Source: Hemicordylus capensis (lineage: Eukaryota > Chordata > Lepidosauria > Squamata > Cordylidae). From it: a stretch of 64,000 bases of DNA. Position numbers and translations under genes: made by a program. The notes beneath the pieces were generated by a model. It had not been told where the DNA came from, searched no databases, and saw only the letters and a list, made by a program, of their open reading frames with translations. The stretch covers positions 12,302,501 through 12,366,500 of the forward strand of contig NC_069662.1 in NCBI RefSeq assembly GCF_027244095.1, written 5' to 3'. This document shows positions 41,827-52,799 of the stretch, one piece after another. Numbering within the stretch: the first letter of the stretch is position 1; each line of letters opens with the position of its first letter.

Positions 41827-42206
41827 GTTTTGTGTGAAGGAAGCACTTCCTTTTGTCTCTCTGGTCTCCTGCCAATCCATTTTACTGGATGACCCTGGGT
41901 TCTAGTGTTATAGGCAAGGGATTAAAATGTCTCTCCATTCCGCCCGCCCCCCCAGACAGTAACTGATGGGGGTAAAGGGAGCCCACCCACTCATCCCTTA
42001 CCTTCTGTCTACATTCACTCATCATTACTTTGCAGCTGATCTTTTGCTTAGCTTAGCTGAGGGACACTTAGCTTTTTTTTTTTTTAGAAGACTACAATGG
42101 ACAGGGTTAGGATTTGGTTAAAACTAGGCGGGGGGGCGGGGAGAGTCCGGAGGGCTGCATTAGGACCTGACCGCATCATATTGTCGTAATTCAAACACTG
42201 GACGCA

Positions 42207-42807
42207 TCAGGAGTGTTCGTAGTGCAACTCTTCTGAGAGATAAGGGGTTTCCATCTTGAGAGCGTCTGGGAGCAAGGGCTGCTTCTTCCTGAGTGAGGGA
42301 GGAACGTCCAAGATGCAGGCCCTGAGGTCAGCATAAGGCTGAGGCAGCGTCCCTACGCTGACCCAGCGGTCGTGGCTTGGATTGTAGCAGTGAATCAGGT
42401 GGGTGTCGCGGTAGGTGTTGTGGCTGTAACCTCCCAGGATGTAGAGCTCCCCCTGCAGGACAACCGAGGCGGCGATGACGTGGGCTTGTGGCAGAGGACT
42501 GAGGGCCACCCACACGTCTGGGCCTGGGCTGTACACCTCACAGGCCAGCTGGTCGGCGTAGCCGCCGTGGCCGTCCCGCCAGCGCAGGCCGCCTGCCACG
42601 TAGAGCCGCCCGCCCAGCGCTTCCATGGCGTGGCCCGCCCGTTCTTCCCGCATGGTGGCCAGAGGGATGGGAGGGGCCCTTGGGCGATATTGGATCAGGG
42701 TTGTGTGGCAGCGGCATGAGCCATCGCTTCCACCGGAGACGTAGATGGATCCGTCCAAGACGCAGGCTGCGTGGCCGCAGAGCATAGCAGGCAGGGGCTC
42801 ACAGGGC
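42207..42807 (-). CDS. KLHL33: KLHL33 last coding exon (Kelch blades and stop)
   Basis: A 601-nt exon with acceptor cacactag. It encodes about three and a half Kelch blades (HAACVLDGSIYVSGGSDGS, HAMEALGGRLYVAGGLRW, VLQGELYILGGYSHNTY) and ends LSEELHYEHS before a stop. No convincing polyadenylation signal was seen just downstream. Confidence 0.95.
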
Positions 42808-45800
42808 CTAGTGTGGAGGAAACAGGGAAGGGAGGGAAGAACATGAGGGCTTTGTTGGATCAAGCCAAAGGTTTGTCTCAGGGGCTCTCAAACTGGGTCC
42901 TCAGATGTTGGACTACAACTCCCATCACCCTCTGCCCTGCCACATTGTTGTAGCCCAGCAACATCTCGGAACCCATGCTGGAGAACCCCTGAAACAAAGG
43001 AGAGGGGAGCTGGCCTTGTGGTAGCAAGCATCATTTGTCCCCTTAGCTAAGCAGGGTCTACCCTGGTTGCATATGAAAGGGAGACTAGAAGTGTGAGCAC
43101 TGGAAGATATTCCCCTCGGGATGGAGTCGCTCTGGGAAGAGCAGAAGGTTCCAAGTTCCCTCCCTGGCACCATCTCCAAAATAGGGCTGAGAGAGATTCC
43201 TGCCTGCAACCTTGGAGAAGCCGCTGCCCGTCTGTGAAGACAATACTGAGCTAGATAGACCAATGGTCTGACTCAGTATATGGCAGCTTCCTCTGCTCCT
43301 TCCTGTGAAGTCAGGATAAGATTTTTAAAAGGCAAAGAAAAAAAGGACGACAGAAGTGGGCGCGAGGAAAACCAGGATTATCAAAATACGCAGAAGAGAA
43401 CAGACAGGAGCAGGCTGCGTTGGTGGGGCAAGGCCTCCCACCCGCCCCCGCCCCCTCACCTCCAGGTGTTGTTCTCGGGGTCATAGCCTTCCACGGTGTC
43501 CAGGCAGTAGGCGTCGTTGGAGCTGCCTCCCAGCGCGTAGAAGAGCCCCTCCAGGAAGACAGCGGGGAAGTAGCTTCGGCAACTGGTCATGTCAGCCAGG
43601 CGCTCCCAGGTGCCGCCGAGGGGTTTGAACCTGTGGCAGGGGAGGCCAAGGGACAGCGATGCTGCTGCAGTCGGACGAAGACTGAGTCAGGCTATGCGTC
43701 ATTGTGCCTAGCCTAGTTTTGTCTGCTCTGACCGGCAGTGGCTTTCCAAGCAGGTGTCTCTTCCCTCCCCTGAACCTTTTGACCTCTTGATTCAGTGGGC
43801 TGAGCCTGGGACCACCTTCTGCATGCCAAGCCCTCTGCCGCTGAGCTATGGCTCCTCTGCACTGCTTCCCACAGAGGTTCCCAACCTGGGCTCCCCAGAT
43901 GCTGCTGGACTACAGCTCCCATCATCTCCCACTAGCCGTTGCAGCGGGGCCTGATGAGAATTGTAGTCCTGTTTATTTATTTATTTATTTATTATTTATT
44001 TATTTATTTATTTATAATATTTATGCCCCGCCCCTCCGGTGCACTACTGCTCGGGGCAGCTCACAACAATAAGATAGACACAGATACAATAAATGTGATA
44101 AAATTAACCAGTTTTTTTAAAATCAGATTAAAAACCACAATTATTAGGTTCAAATTAAAACTGAAAACTATAAAAAGCTAAAGAACCTACCAGATATAAC
44201 AAAATAATAATGGAGTATCAAAAAGCCTCCTTTAAAAAGTGCATTTTAAGATTTTAAAAAAAAAAACTTTGAGGGAAGGAGCATGGCGAAGCTCTTCAGG
44301 GAGGGCGTTCCAAAGCCGAGGGGCCACAACCGAAAAGGCCCTGTCTCTAGTCCCCATCAACCAGATCTTTGTTAGTGGCAGGGTCATGAGCAGGGCCTGA
44401 GATGATGAGCGGAGGGCCCTGGCAGATTCATATGGGCGAATGCGGTCTGACAGATACCCCAGCCCCAAGCCGTGTAGGGCTTTAAAGATCAATACCAGTA
44501 CCTTGAATCTGTCCCTGTCTTTGGTCCTTGACCTCTTTCTACTGATCCTAACCCTTTTCTGTAGGTTGTTTCCCCAGACAGTGAGTCCAGCTCCAGCCTA
44601 CACAACTAGAGTATTTCATCACCAGGAAAATTGCCTCTGAAACTCAATTTATGTCAACCCAATGAAGAAAAGCTCTATGGGTCATTCCCAGCCCCATCCA
44701 TAGTGCTCCTCAGAGCAGGGATGTCTGGAGCAGGGAATAGAGGGGCAGTCACCCAGGAGGCACTGCATTGTAGCACAGCAACATAGACTCTTCTCGTTCT
44801 GGTAGACCCAGATTCATTATTAGGGGAGGGGGCTCCACTAGCTAGAAATTGCCCTGGAGGGATGGCTAAACATTGTCAAGATTGGCTGGCCTAAGTTACA
44901 CACACAGAGACAAACCGATAACAGGCTAATTCACACGGCTGAAAACTGGGTAGGAGAAGCTTCCTACCCAATTTTGGGAGCTGTGCACACTCCTGTTTTG
45001 TGATAGTGTGCAAGGTGTGAGGCGCAGGCAGTGATCATCAACTAGCTTCCTGCTGGGTAGGAAGTCTTTCCCTCCCACCTCATTCAGCAACTGAGTGCAG
45101 CTGCTGGGTAGGACAGAGCTCTCCTACCCAGCAGGAGGCTAGCTAGAGGTCACTGCCAGGACCTCCCACCTTGTTTCCCCTTCGCACATGATCATTAAAT
45201 GGGAGCATACCCAGCTCCTGAAACTGGGTAGGATGTTCCTCCTCCTCCTCCTCCTCTACTGCTTTTTAACAAAAGTTCTCAAAATGGTTTACACTGAAAA
45301 ATAAATAAATAATAAATGAATGATCCCCTGTTCCTCAAAGCAGGAGCAGAGTGAGGCTGGTGATGGCCCGTGTGCGGCCACTGCCGCCCTGGCCCCTGGC
45401 CCCTGGCCCCACCACCCGCATCTGATGTCAGGTGCAGGGCCTGGCTAGCCACACCCCTGCATCTGATGTGAGATGCGGGGTGTGTGGTCTCTCTTCCAAA
45501 CGAGGCCATGCGGCCCCATTTGGAAAGGAGATCGGCCTGCACTGTGTTGGGCAGTGTGGGCAGGAGTGACTCTCCCTGCCTTAAAGGCAGGGAGAGCCAT
45601 TCCGGCCATGCTGCCAATGCAACACGGGCCGATCTCTCTCCTAAATGGGGCCGCACGGCCCCATTTGGGAGGGAGATGGATCGGCCCTGCTGCATTGGCA
45701 GCAAGACCAGAAGTGGCTCTCCCTGCGTTTAAGGCAGGGAGAGTCACTCCGGCCACACTGCCAATGCCGCGTGGGCCAATTTTGGCTCCAAATGGGGCCT

Positions 45801-47739
45801 CGCGGCCACTGATTAACAGCGGCCCAGGTTCTTTGAACCCATTCACCCAATGGTGGCTCCGCCCTTGCCTCAAAGGGCTCACTGTCAAAAAAAGAAACAT
45901 AAATTAGATACCAGCAACAGCCACTGGAAGGATGCTGTGCTGGGGTTTGGTAGGGCCTGTTGCTCTCCCTCCACAATATAAGAGATCTATTCTCACCCTG
46001 GACCCTGTAAAAGGCCCTGCCTCAGAGAATGGAGCTGGTTTCCCCGCATCCCAGTTCAAGAGGCAAGACTGCCAGCTCACCTGAACACTGAGCTCATGGT
46101 GTCCCGGATGCCGTAGAAGTGCTTTCCCCCAAAGATGTACATCATATTGTCCTTGACTGCCACAGCGTGCCGGAAACGCGGCCCTTCTGGGAGCTCCCCG
46201 AGACTGCGCCACTCCACTTGTTTGACCAATCCGATGCCGTTGAGGAAGCGGTGGGAGAACCAGAAATCCCGGCTGGGGCTGCGAGTGGCCATGTTCTTTG
46301 CCAGGGTATCTCCTCCACTAATGACAATCACCTTCTCCGGGTACCTCACTCGACAAGGAAGTTGCTCCATCTTGGAAGGGCCTGGCGGGATGCTGGACAA
46401 CGATTCCACCATGAGGCTATAGAGTCGACCTGGGGCAGCCATCATGTCTATCGTACGCACTTGCTTGAGCTCCCGGGTGGACATCAAGGGGAACCTGATG
46501 CAGCGTAAGATTTTCTCAGCGTAATCCATCCGTCCAGCTCGGTCAGCGTCCAGCCAGCGGATGGCTCCCTGGAAGGCTTCTAATTCATTGAGGATGTAGA
46601 GGGCATCAGAGCTTAGGAAGCCTACCAGCTGGTTGACCGGGAGGTCTAGGAACTTGGGTGTGGCACAGACGTGGACAAAGTTCCTTAATACAAAGTTCTC
46701 GGCAGCCTTTTCCAACTCATGCAGGCCATAGGCACAGGCAAAGGAGAGGATGTCCAAGCTGGATTCGGGGCTCAGTTTTTGATGGAAGAAATCCAGGCAG
46801 AGTTCCAAGATCCCCGAGACCTGGTACTGAAGCGCAGCTTGTGCCGCATCGAAGAGGTCATCCCATCCGCCCGCCAGCATTCCCGAGTATGCAAAGGAGA
46901 TGACCACACCCAGATCAGCAGAGGTGAAACGGGTGCAGAGAGGGGCATCCGCCTGACGAGATTCCCTCATGCCACTGGTGAACATGCCATAGAAGAACTC
47001 GCAGCCACAGGCCAAGGCCAGGCGATGAACTGGAAGGAGGGAAGATGAGATCAGAGGATCCAATGGCCATAGCTCTGTCAGGATCCCATTGTCCCAACCC
47101 AAAGACCTCTGCCAACCCAGCCCTGGATGTCTCCCTTTATCCCAACCCACAGGCCCTTCCTGTATCTGTTCTGGGCTTCCTGCCTGTTCTGACATGTTCA
47201 CCTTGGTAAGTATCTCCCTCAGCCGTAAGCTCCAGGTCCCAGCCAATGCCTTCTTCATAAAGCTCCTCAAGGCTCCGCAGAGTCTCCCATTTCTCTTCTG
47301 ATGGGCTCAGCCCATCCTCTGTGTCTGTCCCAATCAATACTGCCTTGCAGATATTGGCCACACGAGGGACGCCCAGTGCTTCAGCTGCTTCTAATACTTC
47401 CTCAGCCACCTCTGGCGTGGCCTCCAATATCCCAGTGTAGGCAAAATTCACAATGGCCTCCCAGCCACGTGGTGTGGTCACACCATCCAGCTCCACCACC
47501 CCTTGCACCCTGCACTCTAAACGCTGCCGGAACATGGAGCTGACTGCAGCAAGGAGTGCACCGTGGGTTTTGTAGTTCCTTTGGCCTAGGGTCACAGTCA
47601 CATCCACAAGCTGGTGCTGGTCTCTCAGCTGGCAAGCTGCCGCAAAGAACCCTTCTGCGTGGCCCTCATTCCGTATCTCCCACCGCTGCTCGGCTGCGTG
47701 AGCCACAGCGCCCTCTGAGGGGCTCTCTGTGCATGACAT
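42207..47739 (-). CDS. KLHL33: KLHL33, Kelch-like protein with two BTB domains (4 coding exons)
   Basis: Kelch-like BTB proteins usually act as substrate adaptors of CUL3 ubiquitin ligases. Exons 47739-47202, 47029-46081, 43630-43460 and 42807-42207 join in frame through GT-AG introns and give 752 residues plus a stop. Residues about 28-135 form a first BTB (VDVTVTLGQRNYKTHGALLA), 167-270 a second BTB (YQVHRLALACGCEFFYGMFT then SGMRES), 275-375 a BACK-like region, and 430-740 Kelch repeats with typical GG pairs (YIFGG, YALGG, YVSGG, YVAGG, YILGG). Matches to human KLHL33 include SFAYSG, AAQAALQYQ, MSTRELKQVR and ELYILGGYSHNTY. The ATG at 47739 is chosen because a likely acceptor (ccctacag) lies about 20 bases upstream. 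A 5' untranslated exon further right is therefore expected but not found. The gene follows TEP1 on the same strand, as in human. Confidence 0.93.
42879..42991. mobile_element. Palindromic MITE in a KLHL33 intron
   Basis: Ends caggggctctcaaactgg and ctggagaacccctg with the actacaactcccat core. Confidence 0.7.
43001..43303 (+). mobile_element. 5S/tRNA composite SINE in a KLHL33 intron
   Basis: Head gctaagcagggtctaccctg and tail tatggcagcttcctctgctc. Very close to the copy at 39945. Confidence 0.87.
43460..43630 (-). CDS. KLHL33: KLHL33 coding exon 3 (Kelch blade)
   Basis: A 171-nt exon, acceptor cctgccacag, donor GGAG|gtgagg. CRSYFPAVFLEGLFYALGGS is followed by DTVEGYDPENNTW, one full Kelch motif with its GG pair and spaced Tyr and Trp. 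Confidence 0.95.
43867..43968. mobile_element. MITE cut short by a LINE tail
   Basis: cagaggttcccaacctgggc then actacagctcccatcatctc; the right end is replaced by the LINE at 43969. Confidence 0.6.
43969..44515 (-). mobile_element. CR1 LINE, 3' end with RT C-terminus
   Basis: Minus strand encodes RAFSVVAPRLWNALPEELRH and FKALHGLGLGYLSDRIRPYE, classic CR1. The (ttta)n tail is at 43970-44018. Confidence 0.9.
44936..45235. mobile_element. Possible TIR element with repeated ctgggtagga
   Basis: aaaactgggtagga at the left and gaaactgggtaggatg at the right, with ctacccagcaggaggctagc inside in both senses. Boundaries unsure. Confidence 0.4.
45240..45990 (-). mobile_element. LINE 3' end split by a hAT-type element
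   Basis: aagttctcaaaatggtttac to cctcaaag at 45340, resuming cctcaaagggctcactgtc at 45868 and on to cagcaacagccactggaagg. Confidence 0.8.
45341..45867. mobile_element. GC-rich hAT-type element with internal repeats
   Basis: Flanked by perfect cctcaaag at 45333-45340 and 45868-45875. Ends caggagcagag and ctccgcccttg are related inverted repeats. Inside, a block with gactctccctgc, ttaaaggcagggagag and ggggccgcacggcccc recurs two to three times. Confidence 0.88.
46081..47029 (-). CDS. KLHL33: KLHL33 coding exon 2 (second BTB, BACK, first Kelch blade)
   Basis: A 949-nt exon with acceptor cctccttccag and donor TTCAG|gtgagc. It runs from HRLALACGCEFFYGMFTSGM through SFACAYGLHELEKAAENFVL to the first Kelch blade (RFRHAVAVKDNMMYIFGGK). 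The intron before it is only 172 bp. Confidence 0.95.
47202..47739 (-). CDS. KLHL33: KLHL33 coding exon 1 (first BTB and start of second BTB)
   Basis: This exon encodes 179 residues from MSCTESPSEG to LTAEGDTYQ and ends one base into a Val codon, donor CAAG|gtgaac. It carries a whole BTB fold and the first strand of the second (WDLELTAEGDTYQ). The reading frame is open upstream of the ATG to the acceptor, so a longer N-terminus cannot be excluded. Confidence 0.9.
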
Positions 47740-47762
47740 CACTGCCTGCAAAGATTTCTGTA

Positions 47763-48930
47763 GGGAGAGAAAACATGAAAGTCGGAAGACAAAGCAGGCG
47801 AAGGTAAAGGAATGTGGATGAACCGGAGATGGAGACTCACAGCCACATTACATAACACGCCCTCGAGTTACTCAAACCTAAAGCACAACCACAATACATG
47901 AAGTAATTGTATGCTTGGTGGCCGCGTTAATTGGCAAGGGAGCAACTGCATGTGCAGTGGTGACTGTAATAATGGGAAAAGGCTATTTTGTTCCCAACAG
48001 TAATAACAATTTTAAAAATGCTTCAGAAAAGGTAAACTGTCAGGCAGAATTCTGTAGTTGTTGACTGGATTCTGGACAACTATAAACCATTTACTTGCAT
48101 TTCCCACAGTGGAGATGGCGAGGGCTCCTTTTCTATATAAACAATATAAAATATGTGTGCAAGAGTATTTTTTATTGCAATCATGTGCATCTTGCATTTG
48201 TGTAACCTGGATGTTGTGATCTGAATCTGAGTGCTTGCCTAATGTGGGTGTTCAGATGTTCATTTCTGGGAAGTAAGAGTGATTATCCTGTTCTGGTTAA
48301 TTATTTTTTGTGACAAGTGACTTCCTACAAACATAGTTGTGTAGCTAATGTGCACACGCCTGAGTGAGTATGCTGTGAGTCAGTCTGCGATGAAGGCTCC
48401 ACATGTGTTTATGGGACATCTTTGTAATCTCCCACCTTTATTTACGGTGCACTTTTTATGCTGAGATGCAGCTATGATGAGTGTCTTTCCGAAATGCAAA
48501 GGGGAGAGAGTAGTGTGGACATGCCAACCCCACATTATAGCCCCCCCCCAGTTGCTCCAGCCTCTCAGGAGCCTCCTCTTCAACCCTCCCAGAAATGTTG
48601 TTACCCTATTGGGGGTCCCCAACCCCAACCTCTCACCTGCTGGGCCTGCTCAGTCTGGGGTCTTCTTGGGCCTACGCAGCATCCGTAGCTGCAGTGTGAC
48701 CTCTGGGGAATGTTGGCTACCAGCCCAGGTGCCAGCTTGTCAAGTTAATTTTAGTCAGGCTGAAGGCTTTGAAGGAGGAGGGGGCAGGAAGAGATGAGGG
48801 AGTGAAAAGCCAGAACCTGGTACAACACCACCCCGCCCCCCCCGCAAACTACTAAGGTTCTGTCCTCACAAACACCAACTCAGGAGACAAATCCATTTCC
48901 CAGCTGAACCACTTCAGGCTGAATTCAACT
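47763..48930. other. Upstream of KLHL33, no gene recognised
   Basis: Expected to hold or lead to a KLHL33 5' exon or promoter, but no CpG island or clear exon is seen. Confidence 0.4.
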
Positions 48931-48937
48931 GCCTATA

Positions 48938-49360
48938 TAGGGGCGTAGCAAGGTTGGAGTGGGCCCAGAGACAAGATTTTAAAATGCCCCTCCCCGAAGC
49001 TCAGCTCATGAAGTAAAGAAATCTTAAATGAGGCTGAATAGTGGTAACAAAAAGCGTAGTGAAATTTATGTTATATATGTCATCTATGTGCCACAATAGC
49101 ACCTCATCCTAAATTATTTTTTTTAATGTTTTGTAAATTGTGGACAATGCAGGTCATTTAATGGTACTAGAGAAAGACATGCTGCTCTGGTAGCTCCAGG
49201 TCTTAACACTCCCATCAATTTCGGAGGATGAATACAACTGAAGGAAGCCTGGGCGGGTGTGCGGCTGGGGGAGTCAGTCATGTGACTTGCCTCAGGGGGG
49301 AGCAAGGCAGTGGGCCCCCAGACAACTATCTCCCCTTGCCCTACTATAGTTACGCCCCTG
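48938..49360. mobile_element. hAT-type element
   Basis: Ends taggggcgtagc and gttacgcccctg. Flanks tgcctata and tgtctata match 7/8. Related in its ends to 20117-20289. Confidence 0.85.
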
Positions 49361-49824
49361 TGTCTATAAACAAATCCCCATGTAGAACTAATGTGTAATG
49401 CAGATATTCCTTCTACCATGGGTATTCCTTCTGTATGACATGCTGGTTGTGTACAACTGGGGTTGGGGTTTTTTGGTGTGTGTTTTTTTTGTTTGTTTTT
49501 TGTTTGTTTGTTCGATTGTTTATTTGCTTATTGGCTGTTTGTAAGGCCTCAACCCTCATATACATTACAACAACAAGATTCCTGGCTCCCTCTTCGGTCT
49601 GTAGAGTTACAGGCCGTCTTCCTCAGGGGCGACCCTTCCATGAGGTGAGGGCACACAGTTGCCTCAGGCAGCAGATTACTGGAGCTCCAGCAAGATGCCC
49701 TTTTGCCCCTTCTTTCTGGAAAAGGGGGGAAAGAGGGGGGAAATGCGCTGAAGGGGCCGGCAGCATTTGATGCCCTGCCTCAGGTCCGAGAGGGCTTGAC
49801 CCAGCACTGATCTTCCTTTGTCTT

Positions 49825-49915
49825 GTTTGTTTGATAATATTCTGCCCTTCAACACATATGTGGTCTCAGGGCAGCTCATGGGCTTTAAACATTAAAACAT
49901 AGAAGAATAAAAAAG
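49825..49915 (-). mobile_element. LINE 3' end fragment
   Basis: gataatattctgcccttcaa then tctcagggcagctcatgg. Confidence 0.5.
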
Positions 49916-49999
49916 GACGTATAAATTTAGGACAAGAATGGCCTGCAGCAAGACAACCCAGTTCTCTCCGGCCATAACTGCTTAGGGATGTCAATGTCA

Positions 50000-50130
50000 A
50001 TGGTGGTGGTGGTGGTGATGATGATGATAATGACAAATATTTATATGCCACTTTTCAACAAAACAAGTTCTCAAAGCAGTTTACACAGAAAAATAAATAA
50101 GATGGTTCCCTGTCTCCAAAGAGCTCGCCA
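50000..50130 (-). mobile_element. LINE 3' end fragment with GAT/GGT tail
   Basis: (ggt)n(gat)n, then atatgccacttttcaacaaa and gatggttccctgtctccaaa. Confidence 0.65.
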
Positions 50131-50691
50131 TCTAATCATTCTGTTTCCCCTCCTGGCACACACCATCCTGCATGTGGGGGGCAGAAGTTCCAGAATGGTG
50201 TCCTGGGAGAGGAAGTGGGCTGCACCACCTTGATTGCACGTGGCCAGGGCTGACTCAGACAGATTGTACAAACCAGCCCCTTAGTGATTTAAAAGACCCA
50301 GGAAAATAGAAGGTCTTCACCCAGTGCTGGAATGGCATCCAACATGGCCATGCCAGATGGTGGAATTCTCTGATGGAATTCCCCCCTGAAGGATATTTGT
50401 AATACCCTGCCACCACCAGACCAAGACTAAATCCAAGAACATCAGTGAGGAATATATTCCATTTGTGGTTGGCTTTCAGTCTGCTTCAGCTCACTGTCAC
50501 CAAGCAATCGGGGACATCTGCCCCATTAGAGCAAATTCTGAACATCTGAGAAAAGCCATCAGTCACCCAGATTTGACTGCCCTTCGCTAACCTGCGGAAG
50601 CTCCTTGTGAGAGCAGGTCTTAAACCGCCTACTGCCAATCCAGGATCACACCACTGCCGATCCAGCCCAGGTATCACCTGTGCTTTCATTC

Positions 50692-51180
50692 ATTCATTCA
50701 TTCATTCATTCATTCATTTAGATTGCTTAATTAGTTTCTATACCAGCCTTCCAAAAATGACTCAGGGCAGTTTACATTAAAATAAAAACAACTAAAATCA
50801 ATTAACACTTAAAATCAGAAACTATAAAAACAATATTTTGTTTATTTATGTATTTTTACATTTTATATCCCGCTCTTCCTCCAAGGAGCCTAGAGTGGTA
50901 TATGACATACGTAGGTTTCTCGTCACAACAGTAGAGGAGAAGTAGGTACTCTGCTTCACAACAGTAGCAGTGAAGTAGGTTAGGCTGAGAGAGAAGTAAC
51001 TGGCCCAGAGTTAAAACCAATTAACAATTAAAACATTTAAAGCAGTTTTTAAACCCTGGAAAAACAGGCCAAACATTTACAGTTTAAAAACCATTAAAAA
51101 AAACCCTGCAAGGCCAGGCCAAACAGACAGGTCTTAAGGGAGCTATAAGAGAGAACACCACATTCAGAAGTACAGTTATC
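50692..51180 (-). mobile_element. CR1-type LINE 3' end split by a Sauria SINE
   Basis: (attc)n tail, ccttccaaaaatgactcagg, resuming near 51010 and reaching aggtcttaagggagctataa. Confidence 0.65.
50838..51010 (-). mobile_element. Sauria SINE 3' part, minus strand
   Basis: atatcccgctcttcctccaa, ggagcctagagtgg, ggttaggctgagagagaagt. Confidence 0.75.
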
Positions 51181-51427
51181 AATAAAATTGACTGCATCAC
51201 ACAAAACATCACCTGTACTTCTGGTAATGAGATCTAAATCACAGGGTGCAAACATCTAGGATGTTGGGTGCAATATGTTGGGAAAACATCCACAGACCTG
51301 AGAACTACACAGCTACAACCCACAAACTAGCTATAACCAAATTTAAATAATACATTAAAACTGAACCACTGGTTGAAAAACATTTCATCTCCAGTCAGCA
51401 TGCTTTATCTGATTTGGCAATATTGCC

Positions 51428-51743
51428 TGGGTGCTTTCCAGACTAGACCCTACAACGGGGTCAGGACAAATCTTGGAAGCGTGCTTCCACACTTCCTGTC
51501 TCGTGACACCACAGTCCCTACGCAGACAGCAGGGTACTGTTCACATTTCCAATGCCTTGTTATCAATTTAATCACTGTGATATAGAGCAAGGATGTCACA
51601 TATCTGGCGTGAAAAAGTTGCTGTTTTTTCGGGTTGTTAGTTGCTGCAAGACTGCTCCCCCTGCTGTTTACGGCCCAAATGTGATTTGCCCGAACAGAGG
51701 CATTTTGCTGCTAATGAGCAGCTAGTCTGGAAAGCACCCTGTT
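51428..51743. mobile_element. TIR element
   Basis: Near-perfect inverted ends gggtgctttccagactag and ctagtctggaaagcaccc. A diverged copy is at 3735-4065. No clear target duplication. Confidence 0.7.
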
Positions 51744-51856
51744 GAGCAACCTTTTAAAGCAGAAATGTTGGACACCAGGGAGAATGTTTGGATTTTCAGG
51801 TTGAGGAATTGGAGTTATGGAATCTCCTTATGGAATTGGAGTTATGAAATCTCCTT

Positions 51857-52335
51857 TAGGGATGGGCATGAACTGGTCCGGAGGCCATTGGAAAGGCCTC
51901 CGGACCGGTCCGGACCAGTCCGGACCTGGGTGGTTCAGATTGGGGGTGGGGGGTAGCTTTAAGAGCGGTGGGGGGGTTTACTTACCCCTCCTGCCGCTTT
52001 CTGCTGTGGCGCCGTAATTGTTAGAGTAATTGGGGCGGCAGGATACTTCCCTGCCGCCCCTTCCCCGCTGTTGCTCTGCAAAAACTCCCAGTAATGCTTT
52101 GCACGCACGCACATCGTGCACGGGCTTCACGTCACTGATGTGCATGCGCGCAAAACATTACTGGGAGCTTTTGCAGAGCAGCAGCGGGGGAGGGGCAGCA
52201 GGGAGGTATCCTGCCTAACAATTACGGCGCCACAGCGGAAAGCGGCGGGAGGGGTAAGTAAACCCTCCCACCGCTCTTAAAGCTACCCCCACCCCAGTGC
52301 CGGACCGCAGTGTGATGGTTCCGTGCACACCCCTA
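51857..52335. mobile_element. hAT-type element with perfect 8-bp duplication
   Basis: Ends tagggatgggcatgaactgg and gttccgtgcacacccct-a. Flanked by atctcctt at 51849-51856 and 52336-52343. The arms are long inverted copies (ttgctctgcaaaaactccca / gggagcttttgcagagcagc). Confidence 0.92.
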
Positions 52336-52344
52336 ATCTCCTTT

Positions 52345-52505
52345 GGGAATCTCCTTATGGGAGTCACAGCAGGAGAGAGGGCATGCCCTCAACTCCTGCC
52401 TGTAGGCTTCCAGTGGCATCTGGTGGGCCACTGTGTGAAACAGGATGCTGGACTAGATGGGCCTTCTTTGGCCCGCTCCAGCAGGGCTGTTCTTATGTTC
52501 TTATG
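52345..52505 (+). repeat. Unassigned interspersed repeat, host of the hAT element
   Basis: ccactgtgtgaaacaggatg, ctggactagatgggcc, cagcagggctgttcttatg. Confidence 0.5.
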
Positions 52506-52799
52506 ACTGGAGAACAATTTGTGACACTTAACTCAATGGCCATCTATTCCGTCTTTTTCGTCTATCTGCCTGGCACAGAACTCTTCAGCCATACAATTCT
52601 TAAATGTCACCAAGCTCTCACAGTGCTACTTTAAAAACCAGCAGTTGCTGATGAAAGTAGAAGCCAAAATGGCCAACCTATAAATCCCTCTATTTGTCAC
52701 AGATACAGACATGGCTAGCTGCAGCTTGTGGTTTACTGTTTTCAGGGAAGCTGGAGTGAGACCTGGGGCAAAAAGTGAAGGTGGGCCCCGCTGTCCACT

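Noticed and set aside
42372-42719. 115-aa plus-strand frame
   Set aside because: It is the antisense of the last KLHL33 exon.
45445-45907. Overlapping frames of about 140-150 aa on both strands
   Set aside because: They come from repeated GC-rich blocks of a DNA transposon.
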